Assembly: GCA_965200955.1 (NCBI GenBank)
Contig: OZ241742.1
Location: 3,534,001 to 3,598,000, forward strand
Source of the DNA: Bin80 sp026708685
GTDB taxonomy: Bacteria; Bacteroidota; Rhodothermia; Rhodothermales; Bin80
Length of the DNA stretch: 64,000 nucleotides
Direction: 5' to 3'
A program made the position numbers and the translations under genes. The notes beneath the pieces were generated by a model. That model worked only from the letters and a program-made list of their open reading frames with translations, ran no database searches and was not told the origin of the DNA. Shown one piece after another: positions 51,198 to 60,308 of this stretch (positions within the stretch are counted from its first letter, which is position 1; the number at the start of each line of letters is the position of its first letter).

Positions 51198-52588
51198 CTC
51201 CTTGATCTACTGCAATCAAGAGGTGGAACTGGTGAAATCATTGCGTCATAGTAATCAGGAGATAAGCCATCAATAAAATCGGCTAAATAGAGTGTTAAAC
51301 TGTCACTATGCTGTATTGATGACCATTCGTTCCAGTTCATTTTATCTTCATCATCGTATCTAAATTTAGTAATTATTTGGCTCAGATTTGGCTGAAAAGT
51401 GGAGTCAATCGTACAGTTACAACGTTTTTCGGGATCTGAATCTCCTTCTTTGCAACGTCTTTCTTTCCGTACCAAATCCAATACAGTTTTACAATCAAGA
51501 CTCAGTTTAATCCCATGTTCACCATCTTTTCGTACTTGACTAAATGTTTGAAGGCTATCAATAATCTCAGTCCAAATTTCGTCAATCATGATTCCATGAT
51601 CCTCAAACTCACTGGACAAAGTATGAACATCTCGGTTATTACATGAAAATCCCTTTTCCATGTTAAGGTTGATAGGTGGACGTCCTCTTTCGCCAGTTGA
51701 AGGGTTATGCCATATCAAATTAGTCTGGGGGCCTAATGCTCCTTGAGTCACACGCTGGAGTTTAACATCATAACCCAGGGATTGTAAGGATCCGTGCAAT
51801 TCTCCGATGATCGTGTTAACGGAGTTAAAGAATCTATCCTCTCCCTCTAAACGACGTCCCATGACTATAATATAAATCGGTCTCTTCACTACATCATCAA
51901 GCGGCACCCACTGTTGTATGCCTTCGTGAAACCAACAACCCATTGGCCCGCTTACCGTTTCACAAGATCCTTTTTTGATACCCCAATAATCAGAAGCAAC
52001 CCCCACAATACCCATATAGATTTCGCCATCTGTAAAATGTGCCATCAGTTCTTGGTCTTCAAAATACCTTAGCAGTGCAGTTGCACCAGTGCCATACTCA
52101 GTTGTTGCCATTAAATCAGTGATGAGAGCTGCCCCCATCATTTTTCCAGATCTAAGGCTATCAATCATAAACTCAACACCTAACCCAACTTCTGAGACTA
52201 CTCCCATAAAAAAATCTCTGTCTCTCAGCTGGTTATCGTCGCATTGTGCAAAGGGGGCAATGGAATCGGTAATACCCATACACTTGAGTTTAGACCTGCC
52301 ATAGTCTGAATTCAAGAGTCCATTTTTTACCAACTCCTGTATCTTTGAGAGAGCAACAGAAAGACTGGTATTGCTATCATGGATATATCCACCCATGGGG
52401 ACCGATACATCCCACATTAGATAAAAATCTTGTGACTCCAATGGTGCTATACCCACGGAGTAATCACTTTTCCACACGGACTTGACATGAACTTCACGAA
52501 CGGCAGATGTATCTGCACTCAACTGCCCGACACTATGTTGAGATGTAATGATCGCTATTGCAATCATTAAATAAGAGAATCTGTACAT
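51194..52588 (-). CDS. Secreted vWA-like protein of the stator operon
   Basis: A 464-residue protein with a signal peptide (cleavage near residue 21) and therefore periplasmic. The segment YLMWDVSVPMGGYI has the position and spacing of a von Willebrand A MIDAS loop (D-x-S-x-S) with the second Ser replaced by Pro. ALITDLMATTEYGTGATALL and GIYMGIVGVASD-like strands follow in vWA order. A later Cys-rich insertion (CKTVLDLVRKERRC, CNC) suggests disulfides. The fold call is tentative. It lies two bases after the small upstream gene and overlaps the channel gene, so it belongs to the same machine. Confidence 0.6.
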   Translation of the reverse strand: MYRFSYLMIAIAIITSQHSVGQLSADTSAVREVHVKSVWKSDYSVGIAPLESQDFYLMWDVSVPMGGYIHDSNTSLSVALSKIQELVKNGLLNSDYGRSKLKCMGITDSIAPFAQCDDNQLRDRDFFMGVVSEVGLGVEFMIDSLRSGKMMGAALITDLMATTEYGTGATALLRYFEDQELMAHFTDGEIYMGIVGVASDYWGIKKGSCETVSGPMGCWFHEGIQQWVPLDDVVKRPIYIIVMGRRLEGEDRFFNSVNTIIGELHGSLQSLGYDVKLQRVTQGALGPQTNLIWHNPSTGERGRPPINLNMEKGFSCNNRDVHTLSSEFEDHGIMIDEIWTEIIDSLQTFSQVRKDGEHGIKLSLDCKTVLDLVRKERRCKEGDSDPEKRCNCTIDSTFQPNLSQIITKFRYDDEDKMNWNEWSSIQHSDSLTLYLADFIDGLSPDYYDAMISPVPPLDCSRSRR

Positions 52589-52590
52589 GC

Positions 52591-53028
52591 TTATTTATTT
52601 TTTTGCTTGAGGTATGCAGAGATGCCATCTGCAGAGTGTAGTGCACTGTGCAGTACAATTATAAAATTGGGGCTTCTGCTGTTGAATCTAAGATCTAGTT
52701 TGTAAATTGATCGGAGTATCCAACGGGTGGACATAAAAACTACCCCCCCTCTAACTTGACCATCAAAACTGCGATCATCTTGATCTTTAACAGGATAACC
52801 CATACTGGGCAAGTTTTCTACAATATGCTTCAAATCCTGAAGTAGGAGGGCATCTATTGAAGAAGGCTTTCCTCGAATTTTTGCATCCGTACTCTGAATA
52901 GATTGGACGGTCTTGCGAGTAATAGGCAGAATTTGAGTAATCAATAAACCGATGCCTTGAGCACCTTTTTTCTGAAGAGCAGTTCTTACCACTTCCAGCA
53001 ATTTCAATAACCTTGTCCCTAGCTTCAT
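52591..53028 (-). CDS. Small uncharacterised protein of the stator operon
   Basis: About 145 residues from the ATG at 53028; a TTG at 53064 would add 12. It is basic, without a signal peptide, and its N-terminal region (LLKLLEVVRTALQKKGAQGIG) is amphipathic helical. The second half is beta-rich with GQVRGGVVFMSTRWILRSIY. No family is recognised. It precedes the vWA-like gene by two bases. The 322 bp between it and the large tubulin/actin gene hold no gene and may contain an internal promoter. Confidence 0.65.
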   Translation of the reverse strand: MKLGTRLLKLLEVVRTALQKKGAQGIGLLITQILPITRKTVQSIQSTDAKIRGKPSSIDALLLQDLKHIVENLPSMGYPVKDQDDRSFDGQVRGGVVFMSTRWILRSIYKLDLRFNSRSPNFIIVLHSALHSADGISAYLKQKNK

Positions 53029-53350
53029 ATCATTGATTTTGAAATGAATAAAAAGAACCTCCAATATGGATACTTGAATCAGTTTGAGGCTTCCATTGAG
53101 ATATACGACTTAAAAGAAGTACTGTTCACTTGCATGACGAAGACATCCAACTACTATAATTCACTCGTACAGTTGCCCTAATGTGAGTAGAGAATATCTA
53201 TGCAAGATTGCGTGTTATTTATATAGGGAATAACATATATATTTTTTCTATCTCATGGTAAATATAGAAAACTATTACAAGCCTTCAATTGAATGAACTC
53301 GTAAATATCCGAGTTGAAAATGACATCCAAAATATTTGGCAGATCGTTCA

Positions 53351-56300
53351 TTAGGAGAATTTTTGAAATTCTGATGAATCAAGTATTTGTTCCCAAATGA
53401 GAGCTGCAATGGGTGCTTCAATTTTACCTGAACTTGGTAGGGTTGGATTAGAAATCTCTTCGTTGATTTTCTTTATGAGTTTATTCTCAATCTTAGCAAT
53501 AGATTTGTCAGAATTAGTTAAAGAATGTATGCACAATGGTGGATCAAATTCTTTAATTCGCAGACTAGACCCTTCTGAAATATTCTCAAATGGAAGACGG
53601 TCGTACCATTTCCTGTCAGTAGGGCCGCCCTCTTTGGTATGAAGAATAACTCTGGAGAGGGGGAATTTGAAGCAGTGTAATTCTACTTCGTCTGGATTCA
53701 TACTTTCGCCAACAGCATTACAAATTGGTCCCGTTTTGGGATCAAAACCTAAATTCTGATCTTCGTCGTCCCATAAATCTTTTCGATTAGAAAAATCAGT
53801 ATCACTTTGATCTATCTCCGTCCACAACTGATTTGAACGCTCTATTATCCAATGAAGCATCTGCTGATGAATTTCATTGTAATTTTCACTTCCGTACCAC
53901 AAACGCCATCCATTACCTTGGAGTTGAACAATTAATTTTAGTTCATTGATCTCCTCAATGTTTAACTTGTCCAATACATCTCCTACTACATATGCTACAA
54001 GATTCCGAGTCATAAAATCAACAATGAGTCGGAAATACCTGTCTATGAGTATCCTTGACTTATTGGCAGATCTTTTATCCTTAAAGCCTTTAAGGTTTAA
54101 GGACGAAAGTTCTCTTCCTGCAAAGTTAAATAGCTTAGGAGATCCTTTTGAGCGCATCCATGCACATAAGTTTAGGTATGCTGTCTCAAAATTATTTTTC
54201 CATTCAGTCCCTTGTGGAAGGTATACATCTCTTCCCCTAGCCAGAATGGCAAGTAATAAATTTGCACCAAGTTTAGCACTGTCTGCAACTTGTTTTTTGA
54301 ATCTACTATTCGCTGGATCTTTATCAGTAGTAGAAATAAATATGTCAAGTGTGCCACCCCCTAAATCCGCAACAAGCTTAACCTCGTAAGGATTTCCCGT
54401 ACCTACACCGCCAGCAGCAGCATGAGACTCACTGAAAAGTGACAAACCTTGGGTAATATCTAATGTACAGCCGAGACTTGCCTCACAATTAGGGAATACC
54501 TTTTCGCTTATAACCGCTTTATAGCGATCTGTACTGCCGTCACTGGTGCCACGGAGCGGGTAAGTAAATGTAAATTGGATTTCATTAGGGAATTCCTGTC
54601 TATCTCTGATAATTTCAGCTACGAATATTTCTATTGCCATTCCAAGATATATTTCCTGTAGCCATGATTCAGTTCCATGGAAATTCTCGTCATGCATTTC
54701 CCACTTAAAGCCAGAAATTATATGTTTCCGAATCTCTGAATCCAAATCCCAAGAAGGAATCGCATAATGTGTCATGGGTTCCCAGTTCTGCTTTACATTC
54801 TGAATCTTCCCAAAATCATCTTTTTGTAAAGACCACAGATCAGAGCGTAGCATAGGTTTCAAGCCACTGTCAACATAGGTTGGCCTCCATACCTCCAAAA
54901 ACTCTTTACGCCGTTGATCATTAGGATCTATTGATGATTTACCGGGCCAGTTTTCGCTGATATGTAGAGACATCCCTTTCCTTTTAGAAGTTAATTCGCT
55001 CTCAATTTCAATCGTAGTATCAACATGAACATTGCCTTTTTCTTCTCTTCTTGCCGCGACGGTGTGTGAAGTTCCAAAATCCAACGCGAGCTTCCATGGA
55101 GTATTATTGTTATGAACTGCAAATTCATGTAGCTCAATCTTGTAGAGTCCAACATATTCTCCAAGTTCTTCGTCATAAGCACACAAGGCAATTGGTGCAC
55201 CACCAGTATGTTTTCCCTGTTTATATTCCACAGATCGGCTGGGGCCAAGAATACTGAGGGGGCGCTTTTTCGGTTCAGAAATACTACGATCGTCATTTTG
55301 AGTTAAGACCTGGGCTTCCAGCGATTTTCTAGAAGAATCCTCATACACATAGTAGGCCCTCCATGGAGTTTTGTCATCTTTGGGAGACTTAAAATTAGGC
55401 CATATTATCCAATGAGCAGCAGCTGGAGTGATATTAGGATCAAGATCTATCTCTATTTCCTCTTCTCCACTTCGCCCCATTAAATGGACTTTCCATTTTA
55501 CTGTACCATTCTTTTGATCAGGTACGCAATTGGATAAACCTCTCCAGTTATGATCTACAAGTGCTTCCCCATCTCCTACGTTGCCAGGTGGAACAATAGC
55601 CAAAGTTGTATATTCTGGGAGTAAAGGTAGATCAGGAAATTTAATGGTGTTCTCTTTAAGTTTAGACCCAGGAACTGGGTTTTGTTTAAGAGGAACACAA
55701 TTGGTAATTTGAATCTTATCAATATCAATGACTCGAAGATTTTTGATATGAATAACCTTAGGCTCCAAATCCATCATAATCCAGATTTGATCTTTTCCTT
55801 CGTGGGTTCCCCAAGAAAAAAACTGACCATCCGCTTGCAGTCCGTCCAAATGTTCTTTCCATATCATGCTGATGGGAAAAGACAGACCAGGCAAAAATAT
55901 TTTTTCGATTCGATGAAATTTTTCCCATTTATTGAATTCTGGGATAAGATCAAGAATTTCTTTTTCTTGGCGTTCAGCATCATATGAAGATTCATTAGCA
56001 ATAATATTCTTCGGGGGAGAAATCGAATAACCCTTGATTGGAAGAGGAATTTTGGTACCGTCAGATAATTGAAGCCACTCTGCAATTCCGAATGAATGGT
56101 CGTTATTAGGAAATTTTTTACTTAGCTTAGTGGCCCAAATCAAAGCATTGTCCATAGGCCTATGTTGAATCAACCTTTGAATCCATAGATCTACTCTGCG
56201 AATAGCTTCACTACCAGCAGAACCCCAATCTTGTGATGTTTTCCAATTCGCATATGGATCAACATAATTGGTTATTTCCTGCCATAAAAAATTCCAGTCA

Positions 56301-58255
56301 TCATCATTTCTATCCGGTGCGGGGCATAGTAGTGTGTAGGGAGAACTAAATCCATAAATGAGCCTATTTTTGTTCAGACGAAGGCTGAACCTACCTAAAT
56401 CATTCCCTTCTTTTTCAATCAAAGTTTCAATGGATACTCGATCTCTTTTCTTCTCCTCAATGAACTTGACAGGTTCCAACTGTAAATAACCAAGCATGCG
56501 ACCTACAAGCAATATTTCAAATTTCCGAATTGCATCAGGAACATTGCTATTAATTAGAAATTTGAAAACTTCTGTCACTGCAAATGCATCTGGCCATCCA
56601 TTAGAAGAAATTTCCTTGAGATTATAATAATTTTGAAGACACTGCGAAATATTTGAAGGACTCTGAAATCCTTTCAATATTCCCGGGGTATCAAATGCGG
56701 GGCTGAGCCCTTTCTTTAAGGCAGTAGGCCAATAACCTAAATTCGCTTTACCTCTGATCGGGGGTGGGTTCCCTCCGATATCATTGTAGTAATCAGATAC
56801 CCATTCAGTAATCCAGTGATACAAAGAAAGAGCAATATATTCCTCGCCAGCTATCGTATTCGAAGAGTTATCAATGCTTACAGTAGGCAATGGCTTTACT
56901 TTCAAGCGTTGAGAATGAAATACTGCTAATTGCCATTTATTGTCTGTAGGAATAGGCTGATACCCAGGAGTCAGACCGCTAAGCCATTTGAGAATCTCGT
57001 CGTAGTTTTTCTTGATATCTTTAAGTTTTTTTGATACTGAACCAACTTTGATAGTAGAACTTCCAGCGGCATTAAAGATCCACTCATAGATCTCGAGTTG
57101 CGGAGTGTTGGATCTTCCAAAATTGATACGATTCGCCAACCTTTTAGCAATCTTGCTGTTTTTAGATGGATCTTCAAACTCTTCAAGCATACCGCAATAG
57201 ATTCCTAAAAACTCTGAAAGTAGCCAAGCCTGATCTAATAATTTATTCAATGTGGAGTTTACGGAGTTTCCTAATTGTATGTCACCGGTCAATTCATGAT
57301 CACTGGAGGCAGATATTCCATATAAACCTGAGCTTTGGGTATTACTCAATAAATGCTTCATTGCTGCCAGTGCAGCAACAACATGGATGTAGGAGTCTTT
57401 ATGCGACTGTTGGTTATCTCCAGTATATTTACGTTCAGTCAGACCCTTACTTGGAGCTCCTACCAAGACTGTAGGTAGATCAATAGCTAATGATTCACCA
57501 ACAGAGGCCAATCCGCTAGCAGCGTTCTCTTTCATTTCCCGATTTCGCTTTACTGAATCTTTATAATTATTCTTTGAATCATCATTTTCATCAAACTCAA
57601 ACCATCTATGAATTAAAACTGCCATTACATCTGCACCTTCTTTTCTTAATTGGCGCGAGATAGTCGGTGTAACGGATGCTCCCGTTCCTCCAACAATTGA
57701 GCCACATACAACTACTGGATTTTTTCCGCATTTATTAATTAGGGCATTATATTCTTGATCATTATTGGGCTTCCCATATGGTCTGTCATATTTCTTGAGG
57801 CTAAATAGAAGTGATCCTACCGCGGGAGATGCCATCATACCAAGAGAGTAGTGAATTTTATCCTGCTGCTTCTTAGTTGTAACAAGGTCAAGAACGGGTG
57901 ACGCGCCAAATTTTTCACCAAGTGTATCATTGATTTTTGACCAATTTCCATCAGGTCCAACAGGTAATGGACTCACGATAAACTGTTTAGGTATGTGAGT
58001 TAAACCGAATGCTGATTTCGGTTCAAATCGACCAGGATGTTGCCCCAATAGATTGGTAACCTCTTCCCATGCAGTAGTTTTTCCATCGGTTGATAATTTG
58101 TTTCCAGAATCCTTATCAATCAGGAAAAAATCAGGAAAATTTTTTGAACTACCTCCTTTGAAGAAACCAAACGGATATCCCAATATATGCAAGCGTACCA
58201 TAGCCAATATTACATGGGCACCAGTTCCACCACAGCCAACAAAGTAATTCTGCAT
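53351..58255 (-). CDS. Giant fusion of a tubulin/FtsZ-like domain and an actin/Hsp70-like ATPase
   Basis: A 1634-residue cytoplasmic protein. The N terminus NYFVGCGGTGAHV (3-15) and the glycine signature CGSIVGGTGASVTPTISRQL (from 184) are those of tubulin-superfamily GTPases (Tubulin_2-like). Residues 1-420 could form this domain. Residues 420-1050 are unassigned, partly beta-rich. From residue 1054, WKLALDFGTSHTVAAR is the phosphate-1 motif of the actin/Hsp70 ATPase fold, VADLGGGTLDIFIS (Asp1297) is phosphate-2, and LQGNGWRLW (about 1446) resembles the adenosine motif. It begins 13 bp after the membrane-protein gene and is followed by the secreted and stator genes. Two cytomotive NTPase folds in one chain are highly unusual. 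Confidence 0.82.
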   Translation of the reverse strand: MQNYFVGCGGTGAHVILAMVRLHILGYPFGFFKGGSSKNFPDFFLIDKDSGNKLSTDGKTTAWEEVTNLLGQHPGRFEPKSAFGLTHIPKQFIVSPLPVGPDGNWSKINDTLGEKFGASPVLDLVTTKKQQDKIHYSLGMMASPAVGSLLFSLKKYDRPYGKPNNDQEYNALINKCGKNPVVVCGSIVGGTGASVTPTISRQLRKEGADVMAVLIHRWFEFDENDDSKNNYKDSVKRNREMKENAASGLASVGESLAIDLPTVLVGAPSKGLTERKYTGDNQQSHKDSYIHVVAALAAMKHLLSNTQSSGLYGISASSDHELTGDIQLGNSVNSTLNKLLDQAWLLSEFLGIYCGMLEEFEDPSKNSKIAKRLANRINFGRSNTPQLEIYEWIFNAAGSSTIKVGSVSKKLKDIKKNYDEILKWLSGLTPGYQPIPTDNKWQLAVFHSQRLKVKPLPTVSIDNSSNTIAGEEYIALSLYHWITEWVSDYYNDIGGNPPPIRGKANLGYWPTALKKGLSPAFDTPGILKGFQSPSNISQCLQNYYNLKEISSNGWPDAFAVTEVFKFLINSNVPDAIRKFEILLVGRMLGYLQLEPVKFIEEKKRDRVSIETLIEKEGNDLGRFSLRLNKNRLIYGFSSPYTLLCPAPDRNDDDWNFLWQEITNYVDPYANWKTSQDWGSAGSEAIRRVDLWIQRLIQHRPMDNALIWATKLSKKFPNNDHSFGIAEWLQLSDGTKIPLPIKGYSISPPKNIIANESSYDAERQEKEILDLIPEFNKWEKFHRIEKIFLPGLSFPISMIWKEHLDGLQADGQFFSWGTHEGKDQIWIMMDLEPKVIHIKNLRVIDIDKIQITNCVPLKQNPVPGSKLKENTIKFPDLPLLPEYTTLAIVPPGNVGDGEALVDHNWRGLSNCVPDQKNGTVKWKVHLMGRSGEEEIEIDLDPNITPAAAHWIIWPNFKSPKDDKTPWRAYYVYEDSSRKSLEAQVLTQNDDRSISEPKKRPLSILGPSRSVEYKQGKHTGGAPIALCAYDEELGEYVGLYKIELHEFAVHNNNTPWKLALDFGTSHTVAARREEKGNVHVDTTIEIESELTSKRKGMSLHISENWPGKSSIDPNDQRRKEFLEVWRPTYVDSGLKPMLRSDLWSLQKDDFGKIQNVKQNWEPMTHYAIPSWDLDSEIRKHIISGFKWEMHDENFHGTESWLQEIYLGMAIEIFVAEIIRDRQEFPNEIQFTFTYPLRGTSDGSTDRYKAVISEKVFPNCEASLGCTLDITQGLSLFSESHAAAGGVGTGNPYEVKLVADLGGGTLDIFISTTDKDPANSRFKKQVADSAKLGANLLLAILARGRDVYLPQGTEWKNNFETAYLNLCAWMRSKGSPKLFNFAGRELSSLNLKGFKDKRSANKSRILIDRYFRLIVDFMTRNLVAYVVGDVLDKLNIEEINELKLIVQLQGNGWRLWYGSENYNEIHQQMLHWIIERSNQLWTEIDQSDTDFSNRKDLWDDEDQNLGFDPKTGPICNAVGESMNPDEVELHCFKFPLSRVILHTKEGGPTDRKWYDRLPFENISEGSSLRIKEFDPPLCIHSLTNSDKSIAKIENKLIKKINEEISNPTLPSSGKIEAPIAALIWEQILDSSEFQKFS

Positions 58256-58268
58256 GATTTTATGTAGA

Positions 58269-58763
58269 TTATGTTAATTTATCAAGTTTGTTCAAGTAAT
58301 AAATTTTGAAGATTATTCTCCAAGCAACAAAGGAACCCATGCACATTCCCACTACATGAGCCCACCTCATTGAACAAATCAGAGGAAGGAATACAAAAAA
58401 AGGTATAACCAAAATTACGATAAGGGAAATCGGTATCAACCATGTAGGAAGAGATGGAGGAACATGTGGGGATTTGGTGACAGTCCATTCCTTCACTTTG
58501 TTAAGCTGTGCTGTATATAACAAGAAACTGACCACCAGAGTTACTACAAATCCGATGACACCAGACTGCAAGGCAAGATTTAGCCAAACGCCAAGACCAT
58601 CAATCCATAAACTTGTAGTCCCATTTTCGCAATAATCGGTAACCTCATAACAACCAGCACCGAAAAATACTATAAATATAATGAGTAGATTACGCAAAAA
58701 AATCCAAAAGGAAGAACTATAAAAACTCATTCCAGTATCATTGACATTCAGTGGGGGTTTCAT
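58269..58763 (-). CDS. Four-helix membrane protein, first gene of the tubulin/actin-stator operon
   Basis: A 164-residue protein with hydrophobic segments near residues 19-38, 65-85, 107-128 and 134-155, two Cys in the first loop (GAGCYEVTDYCENG, possibly periplasmic) and a basic C terminus. No family is recognised. It is 13 bp upstream of the giant gene and is probably its membrane partner. Its start at 58763 lies opposite the RNA-ligase gene across a 244-bp intergenic region with direct repeats. Confidence 0.72.
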   Translation of the reverse strand: MKPPLNVNDTGMSFYSSSFWIFLRNLLIIFIVFFGAGCYEVTDYCENGTTSLWIDGLGVWLNLALQSGVIGFVVTLVVSFLLYTAQLNKVKEWTVTKSPHVPPSLPTWLIPISLIVILVIPFFVFLPLICSMRWAHVVGMCMGSFVAWRIIFKIYYLNKLDKLT

Positions 58764-58873
58764 TACGAAACCTCAGTGAGCAATGCTCCTCATATGCTGA
58801 TGGTTGAAGCATGTGTCTCTCACGACCAATGTTGTTTATCACCATTAAAAATGATTGACTCTCAATTGAATGA

Positions 58874-58924
58874 TTTGCAATAATACGCAAAATTTATTAA
58901 TTATACGCAATAAATTCTATGCAA
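58874..58924 (-). promoter_or_regulatory. Direct-repeat cluster and promoter-like sequence between the operon and the RNA ligase gene
   Basis: Four related words (TTTGCAA 58874, TACGCAA 58884, TACGCAA 58904, TATGCAA 58918) occur in the same orientation; two are 20 bp apart. On the minus strand the sequence reads TTGCGTATAAT, giving a -10-like TATAAT at 58900-58905. This is the probable promoter/operator of the operon. The -35 is not clear. Confidence 0.45.
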
Positions 58925-59007
58925 AAAATATTTTCTGCACAGAATTACTTGAATACATGCTCTTGCCGCTGTTGCTATTTCTGAAAATGGTCTAAATTCA
59001 AACCAAC

Positions 59008-60132
59008 ATGAATTCACTTCTCCCCAATGCTCAAATCCTAAATCGTCTGGTCAAAGAACGGAAGATCAGACGTAAATGGCACAAAACGTATAAACACCTT
59101 GCTATCTACAAGTATAAAGGTGGATTTGATTTCTTTCATCATGAAGATGCACGATTCGTGAAATGGTGTAGAGGCTTGGTCTATGACCATAAAGAGGATC
59201 GTGTTGTAGCGTGCCCTATGCCAAAGTTTCACAACCATTTTGAATATCCTGAGAGTGAGCTCAAGGAGATATTATCCAGTGGCAACTACTATGTCACTAA
59301 AAAAGTTGATGGAAGTTGTGTGTTGGCTTGGTATTACATGGGGGAGTGGTATTTTAGCACTCTATTCGGTATTAATTCCAATCAAGCCCAAAAAGCCCGC
59401 TCCCTCTTGGAGCGAATCGGTAGTCTTGATGATTTCCTCAATCCTGAACGGACCTATATCTTTGAGGTTGTCTACCCCCAGAACCGAATCGTACTCAACT
59501 ATGGTTCGGAGGAGTCGCTCACCTATATCACCGAATTTGATCCAAGGACGGGGCATGAACTCTGGAATAAAGACTTTAAGGTCTCTGGTAATGGTTTTGA
59601 GTGCTCTGGGCAATCAGATGAAGCGATTGCAATCAATGATCTTAGCACTTTTGTTCAATCAGGGACAGGAGTAGAGGGGTATGTTGTCACTATTCAACGG
59701 CCCGATGCTGACTATGACATACGTATCAAATTTAAAACGCAGTGGTATTTTAACAGGTCTTGGTTCTATTCACGTATTCAAGTAGATGGATTGGTGAAAA
59801 CACTTTCCAAGCGTGTTGCATCAGGCGATCCAATGCCTCAGATTCCAGAATTTGAAGGCGAAATCAATTCAGTATGCAGTGCTGTTGAGTCCCTCATAGA
59901 GACCATCTCCTCGGCTGTACCTAGGTTACAACAACTCTCTACGCGGGCAGCACAAAAAGAAAGAATTCTGACTGTTGATATGCATCAACACATCCAACAA
60001 GCCCTCATTGATGCTCTCAATGGAAAAGATGAAACTATTGCACTTCATGTGTGGAAAGCTTTGGAGGATGAGCATGTTGATACTATTTCGGAGAAGGTTT
60101 CCGAATACGAGTCTATAATCTTACGGTTGTGA
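59008..60132 (+). CDS. T4 Rnl1-like RNA ligase
   Basis: A 374-residue protein with nucleotidyltransferase motifs in order: upstream CRGLVYD (54-60) and PKFHNHFEY, motif I KVDGS (Lys99 as the adenylated nucleophile), motif III region TYIFEVVYPQNRIVLNY, motif IV VEGYVV and motif V RIKFKTQWY. This matches T4 RNA ligase 1, which joins 5'-phosphate and 3'-OH RNA ends and repairs tRNAs cut by host anticodon nucleases. No polynucleotide kinase-phosphatase gene accompanies it. It is divergent from the tubulin/actin-stator operon and may repair RNA damaged by island ribonucleases such as HEPN proteins. Confidence 0.85.
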   Translation: MNSLLPNAQILNRLVKERKIRRKWHKTYKHLAIYKYKGGFDFFHHEDARFVKWCRGLVYDHKEDRVVACPMPKFHNHFEYPESELKEILSSGNYYVTKKVDGSCVLAWYYMGEWYFSTLFGINSNQAQKARSLLERIGSLDDFLNPERTYIFEVVYPQNRIVLNYGSEESLTYITEFDPRTGHELWNKDFKVSGNGFECSGQSDEAIAINDLSTFVQSGTGVEGYVVTIQRPDADYDIRIKFKTQWYFNRSWFYSRIQVDGLVKTLSKRVASGDPMPQIPEFEGEINSVCSAVESLIETISSAVPRLQQLSTRAAQKERILTVDMHQHIQQALIDALNGKDETIALHVWKALEDEHVDTISEKVSEYESIILRL

Positions 60133-60237
60133 ATTTATGATGCAATCCAAGTGTGCATTGAAAAAGTTATGTATAATTCGTCATGAGGTTGACTTGATCC
60201 ATGATTACAAGTCAACATGAATCTGTTGTATCCAAAA

Positions 60238-60259
60238 TCGAAACTTTTAATTGTCGTTG
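60238..60259 (+). repeat. 22-base repeat copy 2
   Basis: Identical over 22 bases to 34151-34172. Downstream on the plus strand are TTGTCG (60251-60256), 16 bases and TATAAT (60273-60278), a promoter-like arrangement pointing into the 3' end of the gene at 60309-60965. Confidence 0.8.
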
Positions 60260-60308
60260 TCGGAAAAAAAGATATAATAGAATGGGACGATAATTGACGT
60301 TAGACATG

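Noticed and set aside
48019..58763. Calling the operon a standard Zorya system
   Set aside because: ZorA/ZorB-like proteins are present but none of the known Zorya effectors (ZorC, D, E, F, G types) is recognisable, and there are two B subunits plus a tubulin/actin protein.
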